A stretch of DNA of 46,719 nucleotides, taken from positions 1 to 46,719 of the forward strand of contig CAIJPE010000125.1 in assembly GCA_903822435.1 (NCBI GenBank). The letters are read 5' to 3'. Shown one piece after another: positions 20,045 through 29,198 of this stretch. Source of the DNA: an uncultured beta proteobacterium (GTDB lineage Bacteria > Pseudomonadota > Gammaproteobacteria > Burkholderiales > Burkholderiaceae_C). The notes beneath the pieces are model-generated. The model worked only from the letters and a program-made list of their open reading frames with translations, searched no databases and was not told where the DNA came from. The position numbers and the translations under genes were made by a program. Numbering within the stretch: the stretch's first letter is position 1; each line of letters opens with the position of its first letter.

Positions 20045-21937
20045 ATGCCCATTCAAGACCCCATCGACCGCATCGGCCCTTACGTCTATCGGCACTTTGC
20101 GCCTGTCGCGCTTCCCGCTGCCCGGCAGTGCCGCGTGGCCATCGTCGGCGGCGGGCCTGTCGGTCTTTCCGTGGCCCTGGGCCTGGCCCGTCAGGGCGTG
20201 GCCAGCGTGGTGCTGGAGGCGGACGACAGCGTGTGCCTCGGCAGCCGCGCAGCGTGCATTTCTCGCCGCAGCCTGGAGATCGCGGGGCGCCTGGGGGCAT
20301 TGCCCGATCTGCTGGAGCGTGGCCTGCCCTGGTCGGGGGGCCGCAGCTACTGGCAGGACCAGGAGGTCTTTCGCTTCTCGATGCCGATGTACGAAGGCCA
20401 GCGCCTGCCGCCGATGATCAATCTGCAGCAGTACTACATCGAGGATGCCCTGCTGGCGGCCGTGGCCGCGGTCAACAGGGCTGCGCCGGACACCATCGAC
20501 ATCCGCTGGGCCACGACGGTGGATGCGCTCGAGGCTGGCGCTGGCGAAGTCAGCCTGGGGCTCGTCAACGCGCTCGGCCGAGGCACGCTGCAGGCCGAAT
20601 GGGTGGTGGCCTGCGACGGCGGCCAGAGCTTCGTGCGCAATGCCCTGGGCCTGGCCTTGGAAGGGACGGCCTACACCGGACGGTACGTCATCGTGGACAT
20701 CACGTTGCCCAGCAAGCACCCGACCGAACGCCGGGCCTGGTTCGACCCGCCCTGGCACCGGGGCGCCACGGTCCTCATGCACCGGCAACCCGACGACCTC
20801 TGGCGCATCGACTGGCAACTGCGGCATGGCGACGAGACCGAAGAAGCCCTGAGGCCCGAGAACGTGCGCACCTTCGTGCAGCGCCATCTGGATGCCATCG
20901 GCGAAGGCCATCTTCCTTGGGAGCCCGCCTGGCAATCGGTCTACCGCGCCGGCGCAATGACGCTGGAGCGGTATCGGCACGGCCGGGTGCTCTTTGCCGG
21001 CAATGCCGCCCACGCCATGCCGATCTTTGGGGTGCGGGGGCTGAACTCGGGGCTGGACGACGCGGACAACCTGGCCTGGAAGCTCGCGGCCGTGGTCGAA
21101 GGTGGCAGCCCGGCGCTGCTGGACAGCTACAGCACCGAGCGTGTCCAGGCCTTCCACATCAACGCCGAAAGCGCGCGGCGCAGCACCGAGTTCATGTCGC
21201 CGCCGTCCCGCGGGTTCGACGTGCTGCGCGAGGCGGTGCTGTCGCTGGCCGCCGCGGACCGTGGCATTGCCGAGCTGATCAACCCCCGCCAGACGGCTGC
21301 CGTGGCCTACACCGGCTCGCCGCTGTCGACGCCCGACACCGAGAGCGATGCCTGGCGATCGGGGCCCATGCCCGGCGAGGTGTTGCCCGAGGTCCCGGTG
21401 GGGGGTGCCTGCAGCCATCTGACCGAGGTGGTCGGCCCCGGGTTCGTCCTACTGTGCTTCGGCGATCCGCCGTCTTGGACCGCGATGGACGGCCTTCGGA
21501 CCGTGCCGGTGCTGACGCAGGCAGGCGCCCGCCGGACGGGCGCCTTGCTGGACCCCGACGGCCGCGTGGCGCAGATGCTGGAGGGTGTCGATGGTTGCGC
21601 CTACCTGCTTCGGCCCGACGGCCATGTGGCTGCGCGATGGAAACGCCCGGACGCTTCAGCGGTGCGGGGCGCGCTGCGCCGTGCGATGGGGCTCGAAGCA
21701 GGCATCATCCACACCACGCCGCGGGTCGCCCAGGGCTCGGCGCGCGACCGCATCTACACCCAACTGGCCCTGGGCGTGAGTGCGGCCGGCAGCTCGCGCG
21801 AGACGCTGTTCCTGGCGAGGCTGGCGCTGCAGTTGTGCGAGCGGCTCGGCGACGAATCCGCGGCCAGCGCGGCCATTGCCCTGGCCTTGAAGGACCTGCC
21901 CGAACCCTCGCTCTCGGCAGCCCACGCCACCTACTGA
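20045..21937 (+). CDS. FAD-dependent aromatic-ring monooxygenase (MhpA/PHBH type)
   Basis: A 630-residue flavoprotein of the p-hydroxybenzoate hydroxylase class, closest in layout to 3-(3-hydroxyphenyl)propionate hydroxylase. The dinucleotide-binding GGGPVGLSVALGLARQG is at about residue 37, RAACISRRSLEI follows, the DG motif is VACDGGQSFVRNALG, and the third motif is FAGNAAHAMPIFGVRGLNSG with DDADNLAWKLA. A C-terminal thioredoxin-like domain covers about the last 160 residues. The ribityl-binding aspartate of the usual GDAAH is an asparagine here. It begins five bases after the hydrolase stop at 20045. It would hydroxylate the ring or cyclic substrate of this operon with NAD(P)H and oxygen. 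Confidence 0.87.
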   Translation: MPIQDPIDRIGPYVYRHFAPVALPAARQCRVAIVGGGPVGLSVALGLARQGVASVVLEADDSVCLGSRAACISRRSLEIAGRLGALPDLLERGLPWSGGRSYWQDQEVFRFSMPMYEGQRLPPMINLQQYYIEDALLAAVAAVNRAAPDTIDIRWATTVDALEAGAGEVSLGLVNALGRGTLQAEWVVACDGGQSFVRNALGLALEGTAYTGRYVIVDITLPSKHPTERRAWFDPPWHRGATVLMHRQPDDLWRIDWQLRHGDETEEALRPENVRTFVQRHLDAIGEGHLPWEPAWQSVYRAGAMTLERYRHGRVLFAGNAAHAMPIFGVRGLNSGLDDADNLAWKLAAVVEGGSPALLDSYSTERVQAFHINAESARRSTEFMSPPSRGFDVLREAVLSLAAADRGIAELINPRQTAAVAYTGSPLSTPDTESDAWRSGPMPGEVLPEVPVGGACSHLTEVVGPGFVLLCFGDPPSWTAMDGLRTVPVLTQAGARRTGALLDPDGRVAQMLEGVDGCAYLLRPDGHVAARWKRPDASAVRGALRRAMGLEAGIIHTTPRVAQGSARDRIYTQLALGVSAAGSSRETLFLARLALQLCERLGDESAASAAIALALKDLPEPSLSAAHATY

Positions 21938-21971
21938 CTTCCAACCAGTCCACAACAAGCGGAGACAAACC

Positions 21972-22937
21972 TTGACCTCACGCCGATCGATACTTGCCGC
22001 AGCCGCGGGCGCCACTTGGCTGCCTTCTTTCAGCGCCCGGGCGCAATCGGAGACGGTGCGCTGGATCGTGCCTTACCCGCCAGGCGGTGGCACCGATGTG
22101 CTGGCTCGCACGCTGGCCGAGGCCATGCATGCGGGGCTGGGCGCGACCATCGTGGTCGACAACAAGCCCGGCGCCTCGACCAACATCGGCGCGCAGGAAG
22201 TGGCGCGTGCGGCGCCCGACGGCCGCACCATCCTGCAGGCCGACAACGCCTTGCTGGCCTTCAACGAGCATCTGTTCAAGAAGCTTCCGGTCGATCCAGA
22301 GAAGGACTTCAGCTACATCGGCAGCATCGGCAAGTTCCCGCTGGCGCTGGTGCTCAACCCGGCCTTTCCCGCGCAGAACTTCAAGGAGTTCATGGCCTAT
22401 GTGCGCGCCAACCCGGGCAAGGTGAGCTATGCCTCGCCGGGAAACGGGTCGCCCCACCACCTGGCCATGGAGATGTTCAAGAACCGCACCAAGACCTTCA
22501 TGGTGCACATCCCCTATCGCGGCGCGGCGCCGGCCATGCAGGACGTGATGGGCGGCCAGCTTCCCGTGATGTTCCTCGACCTGGCCTCCGGCCTGACGAC
22601 CATCCAGAGTGGCAAGGTGCGTGTCATCGCCTTTGGCGGAAAGACCCGCACGCCGCTGTTGCCCGGCGTGCCCACGCTGATCGAAGAAGGCGTGCCCGAA
22701 GTGGAGGTCTTCGCGTTCCAGGGACTGCTCGGGCCCGCCAGGATGCCCGCGGCCACCGTCCTGCGATTGAATGCCGAGTTGAACAAGGCGCTGGGCAACA
22801 GCACCGTGCTGAAGCGCTTTCTCGATTTCGGCATGGAGCCCATGCCGGGCACGCCGGATCAGTTCAAGAACTTCGCGCGCAGCGAGTCCCGGCGCTGGGG
22901 GCCGATCATTCGGGACAACGGCATCACGCTGGATTGA
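21972..22937 (+). CDS. Bug-type solute-binding protein of a tripartite tricarboxylate transporter
   Basis: A 321-residue periplasmic binding protein of the Bug/TctC family, which brings carboxylic acids to a TctAB-like permease. The signal peptide begins MTSRRSILAAAAGA, with an arginine pair that fits a Tat or a Sec signal, and cuts near ARAQS-E. WIVPYPPGGGTDVLARTLA and VVDNKPGASTNIGAQEVARAAPDGRTIL are the family's hallmark stretches. It starts with a TTG placed nine bases after GGAGACA. Last gene of the operon; no TctA or TctB permease gene is in the window, which is common for Bug proteins. Ligand unknown, probably the substrate of the monooxygenase operon. Confidence 0.9.
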   Translation: MTSRRSILAAAAGATWLPSFSARAQSETVRWIVPYPPGGGTDVLARTLAEAMHAGLGATIVVDNKPGASTNIGAQEVARAAPDGRTILQADNALLAFNEHLFKKLPVDPEKDFSYIGSIGKFPLALVLNPAFPAQNFKEFMAYVRANPGKVSYASPGNGSPHHLAMEMFKNRTKTFMVHIPYRGAAPAMQDVMGGQLPVMFLDLASGLTTIQSGKVRVIAFGGKTRTPLLPGVPTLIEEGVPEVEVFAFQGLLGPARMPAATVLRLNAELNKALGNSTVLKRFLDFGMEPMPGTPDQFKNFARSESRRWGPIIRDNGITLD

Positions 22938-22970
22938 TGCCAGGCGCAGACCTCGGCATCGCTGGGGCTC

Positions 22971-23237
22971 TCATCCGAGCCAGTCGGTCGCCTTGGTGTT
23001 TGTCAGCAGGACGATCAGCAGGCAGATGGCGGCCGCAATCGACCACACGACGGACCAGGTCTGGGCCGGAGGCCACCAGAGCGTGAAGAGCGAAAACAGC
23101 ACATCGATCGCCACGAAGAAGCCGAGGACGGCCCACACAAGCATGCGCGATCCGCTGGCGGCGGCCGACCGGGGTCGCCAAAACAGCAGTCCCAGGGAAG
23201 ACAGGAAGAGCAGGAAGCTCAGGAACGCTGCAGTCAC
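22971..23237 (-). CDS. Small hydrophobic membrane protein
   Basis: An 88-residue protein with three hydrophobic stretches: residues about 2-20 (TAAFLSFLLFLSSLGLLFW), about 33-53 (MLVWAVLGFFVAIDVLFSLF) and about 63-81 (VVWSIAAAICLLIVLLT). It starts with a GTG that overlaps the AtuA-like gene's stop codon by four bases. It is last in the six-gene minus-strand operon and ends 33 bases from the end of the convergent Bug gene. The tight coupling supports a real gene. No family was recognised. A role at the membrane, for instance with transport of the operon's substrate, is inference. Confidence 0.65.
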   Translation of the reverse strand: MTAAFLSFLLFLSSLGLLFWRPRSAAASGSRMLVWAVLGFFVAIDVLFSLFTLWWPPAQTWSVVWSIAAAICLLIVLLTNTKATDWLG

Positions 23238-25063
23238 GAACCCGATGTTCGCACGGGGCTCCTCGGCGCGGACTGCACCATCCCGCTCAGCCAGGCGCGC
23301 GGCACAGGGATGCGCAACTCCAGAGCGCGCTGCCCGTAGGCCTTGCCCTGTGCGTCCAGGCGCAGGGAAGCCATGCCGCCACCGCCCAAGGCCTTTTCCA
23401 GCACGAAGTTCAGTGCATGCAGGCCCGGCGCGTCATAGCGGACGACCGGCCCCTCGACACTCCCCGCAAAGTGCTCGGCGAGCCGAGCCGGGGTCAGCAC
23501 GGCGCGCAGCCAAGGCAGGTACTCAGGGCGACGGCTGATGATCGCGATGTTCGATGAATTCCCCTTGTCGCCGGAGCGAGCATGGGCAACCTGCTGCAAT
23601 TCGATCTCGACGGTATCGACCTCGAGTTCAGCGCTCTCGGCTCGGGAAGCGGCTGGCCTTGCCACATCGCTGGTGTCGTTGACGTCGGCCACTGGCACAT
23701 CGAAGGGCGCCGCCATACCCAAGGTCACGCGCGCAGGCGCCAGCCGTGTCTTGCGTATCAGGAAGCTGTACAGCCGGACCACGGGCGTTGCCTTCGGCCT
23801 GCCACCGATGAGCCCTGTGATGCCCGGTGCGAAGCTCAATCCGGCAGAACCCAGTTCGCGCGAGAACACGTCCAGCGGCTTGGCATCGGCATGCTCCAGT
23901 GCGAGGCGCAGCACCACCTCGCGTGCGGCCAGTGCGAGCGACCTTTCGCCGTAGGCCGACTCGGCGCCCAGCACCTCGACATGCACGACCTTGAGCGGCG
24001 GCAATTCGCGTTCTGCGAGGCGCCGCCGGGTGCGCTCGATCAACGCCTCGGCCACGCGCCGCGCCTTGGCCGCTGCATCGGGTCCGACGAGGCCCACCAT
24101 GCCCACCGCCCGATAGCCGTCCTGGTAGGTCGCCGAGACCTTGTAGCTGTTGCTCGGCGGCCTGCCGCGCGCGCCGCTGACGTGCACGCGATGCGTGCCC
24201 TGCTGGACCAGGCTGACCTGTGAGAAGTCGGCCACCACGTCGGGAAGGACATAGGCGGCCGGGTCGCCGATTTCATACAGCACCTGCTCGACCACGGTCT
24301 GTGGCGTGACGAGCCCGCCAGTGCCCTCGGGCTTGGTCAGGACAAAGGTTCCGTCCTCGCGGCATTCGGCGATCGGGTAGCCGATATCGGCCCAGTCGGG
24401 CACGAGTTCCCAGTCGGTAAAGGTGCCCCCGCAGGCTTGCGGGCCGCATTCCAGCAGATGGCCGACCAGGCTGCCAGCGGCCATCATGTCGTGCTGCTCG
24501 GGGCTCCAATCGAATTCATGGATCAAAACGCCCAAAGCCAGTGCACTGTCGGCGCATCGGCCGGTGATGACGATGTCGGCGCCATGTTTCAACGCGGCGG
24601 CGATGGGAAGCGCACCCAGGTAGGCATTGGCCGTCAGCAGACTCTTCGGCAGGGCCTCTCCGCTGATCCATTCCCGGGTGCCTTCGGCCCGCAGCTCCTC
24701 GATGAAGGGCACCAGGTCATCGCCTTCGACCATGGCCACGCGCAGCGACAAGCCCGAGATCTCGATGAGCGACTCCAGAGCCCGCTTGCAGGCTTGCGGG
24801 TTGACGCCACCGGCATTGCTCACGACCTTGATGCCCCGGCGCGCGATCTCGGCCAGATGCGGCCTGAGATAGACGACGAAGTCAGGCGGAAATCCCGCTT
24901 CCGTGTCTTTCATCCGCGCCCGGGCCAGCAGCGACATCGTCACCTCGGCCAGGTAATCCATCACCAGGTACTGCACCTCGGCGCGCAGCAACTGTGCCGT
25001 GCCCATCGGGCTGTCACCCCAGGCGCCACAAGCACCGCCGATCCTGACCACCTTGTCGCTCAC
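23234..25063 (-). CDS. AtuA-like protein (DUF1446) with fused C-terminal domain
   Basis: A 609-residue protein. The N-terminal 450 or so residues match the acyclic terpene utilisation AtuA / DUF1446 family: VRIGGACGAWGDSPMGTAQLL, YLAEVTMSLLARARMKD, VSNAGGVNPQACKRALE and ITGRCADSALALGVLIHEFDW. After a linker near residue 480, the small AtuA C-terminal domain follows (QVAHARSGDKGNSSNIAIISR, ...ALNFVLEKALGGGGMASLRLD). In many genomes the two parts are separate genes. The catalytic function of the family is not established. The GTG start overlaps the hydratase stop (GTGA). It belongs to a CoA-dependent breakdown operon, in line with atuA/liuE-type clusters for branched acids. Confidence 0.85.
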   Translation of the reverse strand: MSDKVVRIGGACGAWGDSPMGTAQLLRAEVQYLVMDYLAEVTMSLLARARMKDTEAGFPPDFVVYLRPHLAEIARRGIKVVSNAGGVNPQACKRALESLIEISGLSLRVAMVEGDDLVPFIEELRAEGTREWISGEALPKSLLTANAYLGALPIAAALKHGADIVITGRCADSALALGVLIHEFDWSPEQHDMMAAGSLVGHLLECGPQACGGTFTDWELVPDWADIGYPIAECREDGTFVLTKPEGTGGLVTPQTVVEQVLYEIGDPAAYVLPDVVADFSQVSLVQQGTHRVHVSGARGRPPSNSYKVSATYQDGYRAVGMVGLVGPDAAAKARRVAEALIERTRRRLAERELPPLKVVHVEVLGAESAYGERSLALAAREVVLRLALEHADAKPLDVFSRELGSAGLSFAPGITGLIGGRPKATPVVRLYSFLIRKTRLAPARVTLGMAAPFDVPVADVNDTSDVARPAASRAESAELEVDTVEIELQQVAHARSGDKGNSSNIAIISRRPEYLPWLRAVLTPARLAEHFAGSVEGPVVRYDAPGLHALNFVLEKALGGGGMASLRLDAQGKAYGQRALELRIPVPRAWLSGMVQSAPRSPVRTSGS

Positions 25064-25869
25064 GATGCACCCCCATCACCGCCTGCCCAGCGTGGTCGGC
25101 GCTTGTCGTTGAAGGCGGCCAGGCCCTCGCGCGCGTCGCCGGTGCGGGAGGCGATTGCGATCTGCGCTTCGGCAAAGGGCAGGGCTTCGTTGAAGGCCAT
25201 CTGCTCCATGGCTGCGATGGCGGCCTTGCCGCGCTTCAGGGCCACCGGCGAAGCGGCGGCCAGCTTGTCGATCAGCGCGTCTACGGCCGCGTCGAGTTGC
25301 CCGCCCGGCACCACCGCGTTGAGCAGGCCGATCTCGTAGGCACGTGGGGCCGTGATCAATTCACCGGTCAGGCACAGTTCATTGACGAGGCGAGGTCCGA
25401 TGAGACGTCGCAAGTGGACCAGCACCTGCATCGGGAACACGCCGACCCTCACTTCAGGAAGGCCGAACTTCGCGTGCTCGGCCGCGACGGCCAGGTCGCA
25501 CAACGACATCAGCCCCATGCCGCCAGCCACGCAGGCGCCATTGATGCGGGCGATGAGCGGCAGGCCCAGATCACGCACCCGCCGCGCCAGGCGACCGAAA
25601 TCCGTGGTGGGTTCGTCCAGGCCTTCGGGCCCGAACACGTCCGTGCCCTTGCTGAGGTCGGCGCCAGCGCAGAAGGCCTTCTGTCCCGCGCCAGTCAAGA
25701 CGATGGCGCGCAGGCCTGGCGTCGCGATGGCCGCGTCGATGCCCGCATGGATGTGCCGAACGACTTCGGGATTCAGCGCATTGCGGCGCTCTTCCCGGTG
25801 GATCGTGATCCACATCGCCGCCCCACGCTGTTCGGCGATCACCGCAGGGGTGTTGGTGCTGTCGGACAT
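25060..25869 (-). CDS. Enoyl-CoA hydratase/isomerase
   Basis: A 269-residue crotonase-superfamily enzyme. Crotonase motifs are ERRNALNPEVV near residue 27, the oxyanion-hole stretch AFCAGADLSKGT near residue 66, and NGACVAGGMGLMSLCDLAVAAEHAKFGLPEVRVGVFP near residue 110. The glutamate of PEVRVG corresponds to one of the usual catalytic glutamates of the hydratases; the other position appears not to be acidic in the AGGMGLM stretch, so hydratase, isomerase or hydrolase activity are all possible. Start chosen at the ATG at 25867-25869, six bases after AGG; a GTG three bases earlier is also in frame. Overlaps the downstream AtuA gene by four bases. Confidence 0.88.
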   Translation of the reverse strand: MSDSTNTPAVIAEQRGAAMWITIHREERRNALNPEVVRHIHAGIDAAIATPGLRAIVLTGAGQKAFCAGADLSKGTDVFGPEGLDEPTTDFGRLARRVRDLGLPLIARINGACVAGGMGLMSLCDLAVAAEHAKFGLPEVRVGVFPMQVLVHLRRLIGPRLVNELCLTGELITAPRAYEIGLLNAVVPGGQLDAAVDALIDKLAAASPVALKRGKAAIAAMEQMAFNEALPFAEAQIAIASRTGDAREGLAAFNDKRRPRWAGGDGGAS

Positions 25870-25887
25870 CACGGACCTGTCTGCGCT

Positions 25888-27057
25888 TCAGTACGACTTG
25901 GGCAGGCCCAGTTCGCGTTCGGCAATGAAGTTGAGGATCATTTCGCGGGACACCGGCGCCAGCTGGCACGCCACCATCTCGCGGAAGTAACGTTCGACGT
26001 GGTACTCGGCGGCGTAGCCCATGCCGCCATGCGTACGGATGGCCCGGTCGCAGGCGTGGAAGCCGGCGTCGGCGGCCAGGTATTTGGCGGCGTTGGCCTG
26101 CGCACCGCAGGGCTTGCCGGCGTCATAGAGCGCCGCGGCATGCAGGGTCATGAGTTCGGCGGCGTAAAGCTCGCTCCAGCATTCGGCCAATGGGTGCTGG
26201 ATCGACTGGTTCTTGCCGATGGGTCGGCCGAAGACTTCGCGCTGCTTTGCATAGTCCGCCGCCTTGCCCAACGCGCGGCGGCCGATTCCCAGCACTTCCG
26301 CGGCATTCAGGATGCGCTCAGGGTTCAGGCTGTCCAGGATGTATCTGAAGCCTTGGCCTTCTTCACCGATGCGGTGTTCGACCGGCACGATCAGGTTGTC
26401 GTAGAAGGTCTGGTTGGAGTCGACCGCATGGCGGCCCATCTTCGGGATTTCAGTGACCTTCACGCCCGCCATGTTGGCGAAGAACAGGCTCAGGCCCTCG
26501 GTGGGCTTGGCACAGTCCTCGATGGGCGTGGTGCGTGCCAGCAGCACCACCTTGTCAGCGTGCTGCGCCGTGCTGGTCCAGATCTTTTGGCCGTTGACGG
26601 CGTAGTGGTCACCGCGGCGCACCGCGCGGGTCTTGATCTTGGTCGTGTCCAGCCCCGCATCGGGCTCGGTGACGCCGAAGCAGGCGCGAAGTTCTCCGCT
26701 GATGACCTTGGGCAGCCAATCCTTCTTTTGCGCCTCGCTGCCGTGCTTGACGATCGAGTGCAGGCCGAAGATGTTGATGTGCACGGTGGAGCAGGCCGCG
26801 AACACGCCGGCCGAGGCGCCGATGACCTGCATCATGATGGCCGCCTCGGTCACCCCCAACCCGGCGCCGCCGTAGGCCTCGGGCATCGCAATGCCCAGCC
26901 AGCCGCCTTCGGCAATGGCCTGCGAGAATTCGTGCGGAAAGCGGTGGTTGCGGTCCAGTTCACCCCAGTAGCCGTCGTCGAAGCGGTCGCAGACGGCTTC
27001 GATGGCATCGCGCAGCGCGAGGCGCTCTTCGGTGTCGGCCAGGGCGCTGAACTTCAT
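25888..27057 (-). CDS. Acyl-CoA dehydrogenase
   Basis: A 389-residue FAD enzyme that makes the 2,3-double bond of an acyl-CoA. The first signature is ACFGVTEPDAGLDTTKIKTRA; the C-terminal signature is IRTHGGMGYAAEYHVERYFREM. In family numbering the catalytic base is near the GYAAE/HVE stretch; which of these glutamates acts cannot be settled by eye. It is the second catabolic enzyme of the operon: its ATG overlaps the CoA-transferase stop (ATGA), and the hydratase follows 18 bases later. The order activation, dehydrogenation, hydration reads as a beta-oxidation module for a short or branched acid. Confidence 0.92.
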   Translation of the reverse strand: MKFSALADTEERLALRDAIEAVCDRFDDGYWGELDRNHRFPHEFSQAIAEGGWLGIAMPEAYGGAGLGVTEAAIMMQVIGASAGVFAACSTVHINIFGLHSIVKHGSEAQKKDWLPKVISGELRACFGVTEPDAGLDTTKIKTRAVRRGDHYAVNGQKIWTSTAQHADKVVLLARTTPIEDCAKPTEGLSLFFANMAGVKVTEIPKMGRHAVDSNQTFYDNLIVPVEHRIGEEGQGFRYILDSLNPERILNAAEVLGIGRRALGKAADYAKQREVFGRPIGKNQSIQHPLAECWSELYAAELMTLHAAALYDAGKPCGAQANAAKYLAADAGFHACDRAIRTHGGMGYAAEYHVERYFREMVACQLAPVSREMILNFIAERELGLPKSY

Positions 27058-28199
27058 GGCGAAGTCCGCCCCAGCAACTCGTCGGTGTGTTCACCCAACC
27101 GGGGTGCCAGGCGCCGGATATCGGGTTGCGTGCGCGACCAGGTCCCGGGCACCCCCGGTACGCGCAACAGTCCCTCGGTGGGGTGCTCGATCTCCTGCCA
27201 GAAACCCACCGCCTTCAGATGCGGGTCTTCGAAGAGGTCGTCGATCGAATTCACGGGCGTGGCCGGGATGTCGGCAGCGCCGAACAGTGCGATCCACTCG
27301 TTCGTGGTCTTGGAGGGCAGGTGTTCGGCCAGAAAGGCGCCCATGCCTTCCGCATGCACGGTGCGGGTCTGCAGCGTGGCGAATCGGGGGTCGTTTGCCA
27401 CCAGGTCGGGCACGTCGATCATGGCCGAGAAGCGCCGCCAATGCTCGTCGGTGTACACCACCACGCACAGGTGGCCGTCGCGCGTGGGGTAGGGGCCGCG
27501 CTGGGTGGACAGCAAACGCTGGTAACCCGTGCCGCCCAAGGCGGGCACGAAGGACTCACCCCCCAGGTGGTCGCCGGCCACGAATTGCGCCATCGTCTCG
27601 AACATCGGCAACTCGATGGCCTGGCCCTCGCCGCTGCGCGCCTTGTGGAAGAGCGCCCCCAGCAGTGTGTTGGCCAGATAGAGGCCCACCGTCCGGTCGC
27701 AGATGTTGATGGGCGCGTAGCTGGGCTTGCCGTTCACGCGTTCCAAGAGCGATGAAATGCCCGACGCCGCCTGCATGATGTCGTCGTAGGCCGGGCGCCC
27801 GGCATAGGGGCCGCCCTCGCCGAAGCCGAAGGCACCGCAGACGACCAGGCCTGGGTTGATCGCAGCCAGCGTGTCGTAGTCCAGGCCGAGGCGCCGCATC
27901 GCCTGCGGTCGGATGTTGTAGACCATCACATCGGCCCCGGGCACCAGGCCCAACAAGGCCTCACGGTCCTCGGCCTTCTTCAGGTCCAGCACCACGCTGC
28001 GCTTGTTGCGGTTCGCCTGTAGGAACAGTGGGCCCATGTTCGCATGGCGGAAGGGCCCGACCTTGCGCATCGAGTCGCCGGACGGTGACTCGATCTTGAT
28101 GACGTCGGCGCCCATGTCGCCCAGGATCTGGGTCGCGAAGGGGCCCATCACCACGGTCGTCAGATCGAGGATGCGGACGCCGTGGAGTGGGCCTGTCAT
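27054..28199 (-). CDS. CaiB/BaiF family CoA-transferase
   Basis: A 381-residue class III CoA-transferase that moves CoA between acids. The family opening is LHGVRILDLTTVVMGPFATQILGDMGADVIKIE; NRNKRSVVLDLK and the catalytic aspartate stretch GRPAYDDIMQAASGI follow, and the C-terminal GIP-like part is ATPVNSIDDLFEDPHLKAVGFW. It probably activates the acid delivered by the adjacent Bug protein, whose gene ends 30 bases upstream. The stop overlaps the acyl-CoA dehydrogenase start. Donor and acceptor are unknown; racemase members of the superfamily are the main alternative. Confidence 0.9.
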   Translation of the reverse strand: MTGPLHGVRILDLTTVVMGPFATQILGDMGADVIKIESPSGDSMRKVGPFRHANMGPLFLQANRNKRSVVLDLKKAEDREALLGLVPGADVMVYNIRPQAMRRLGLDYDTLAAINPGLVVCGAFGFGEGGPYAGRPAYDDIMQAASGISSLLERVNGKPSYAPINICDRTVGLYLANTLLGALFHKARSGEGQAIELPMFETMAQFVAGDHLGGESFVPALGGTGYQRLLSTQRGPYPTRDGHLCVVVYTDEHWRRFSAMIDVPDLVANDPRFATLQTRTVHAEGMGAFLAEHLPSKTTNEWIALFGAADIPATPVNSIDDLFEDPHLKAVGFWQEIEHPTEGLLRVPGVPGTWSRTQPDIRRLAPRLGEHTDELLGRTSP

Positions 28200-28229
28200 G
28201 GTCTGCTGCCTGGACGCGTCGTGTCTGGC

Positions 28230-29198
28230 CTACTCGGCTTCGATGCCTGCGGCTTTGATCACGCGCCCCCACTTCTCCGTCTCGCTGCGCTGGAACTGCG
28301 CGAGCCCCTCGGGAGAGGTGGTGAACGGGTCCAGGACCGCATGCGCGTACACGGTCGCGAGGGTGTCCGTCTGCACGCCTTTGACAAAGACTTCGTTCAA
28401 CTGCCGCACGAGCTCGGGCGCGAGTCCCTTGGGTCCGTAGATCGCAACCCAGTAGTAGAGCTCGTACCCCTTGACGCCGGATTCGCCGAGGGTCGGAATG
28501 CCGGGCAGGGCCGGGGACCGCCTGTCACCGGCATAGGCCAAGGCCTTCAGCTTGCCCGATTGAACCAGGGGCAAGGCGGTGGCCGTGTCTGCAAACATGA
28601 AGTCCAGTTGTCCACCCACGAGGTCTGTCACCGATTGAGGGTTGCTCTTGTAGGGCACGTACAGCGTCTTGGTGCCCGTCATCTGGCTGAACATCTCCGC
28701 GGCCACCCGGCTCGAAGAATTGCCCGCGCCGAAGCTCTGGGACTTGCTCTTCGCAGCGGCGATGAACTCGCTCACCGACTTGATGGGGCTCGAGCCTGGA
28801 ACCGCCAGCACCATGGACCCGCGCGCGATGGCGGCGATGGGCGTGAAGTCGCCCACGGGGTCATACGAGAGCTTCTTGAACAGGTGCTGATTGGCCGATT
28901 GCGTCGTGTTCGTCGTCATGAACAGCGTGTAGCCATCGGCCGGCGCCTTCGCCACGGCCTGCGCAGCGATCATGCCGCTGGCGCCGGGCTTGTTGTCGAC
29001 CACCACCGTCGCTCCGTTGAAGGCGCTGGCAAGGACCTGCGCCATGCCCCGCGCGACCTGGTCCGTGCCACTGCCCGCCGAGAAGGGAATCACGAGCGTG
29101 ATGGGCTTGCTCGGGTAGCCTTGTGCCGTGGCGTCGATCGGATGCGCCGCGGCGAAGGCGAACAGGCAGGCCAGATGAGCGACAAGACGTTTCTTCAA
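28230..29198 (-). CDS. Bug-type solute-binding protein (second copy in window)
   Basis: A 322-residue Bug/TctC periplasmic binding protein. From the TTG at 29196-29198 the protein begins MKKRLVAHLACLFAFAAA with cleavage near DATAQ-G, an ordinary Sec signal. GGAGACATCCC precedes the TTG, the same arrangement as at the other Bug gene (GGAGACAAACC TTG at 21972), and it is preferred over a start 30 codons upstream (29288), which would bury the signal peptide. Family motifs are ITLVIPFSAGSGTDQVARGMA and VVVDNKPGASGMIAAQAVAKAPADGYT. First gene of the six-gene CoA operon, divergent from lysR. Ligand unknown, presumably the carboxylate processed by the operon. Confidence 0.9.
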   Translation of the reverse strand: MKKRLVAHLACLFAFAAAHPIDATAQGYPSKPITLVIPFSAGSGTDQVARGMAQVLASAFNGATVVVDNKPGASGMIAAQAVAKAPADGYTLFMTTNTTQSANQHLFKKLSYDPVGDFTPIAAIARGSMVLAVPGSSPIKSVSEFIAAAKSKSQSFGAGNSSSRVAAEMFSQMTGTKTLYVPYKSNPQSVTDLVGGQLDFMFADTATALPLVQSGKLKALAYAGDRRSPALPGIPTLGESGVKGYELYYWVAIYGPKGLAPELVRQLNEVFVKGVQTDTLATVYAHAVLDPFTTSPEGLAQFQRSETEKWGRVIKAAGIEAE

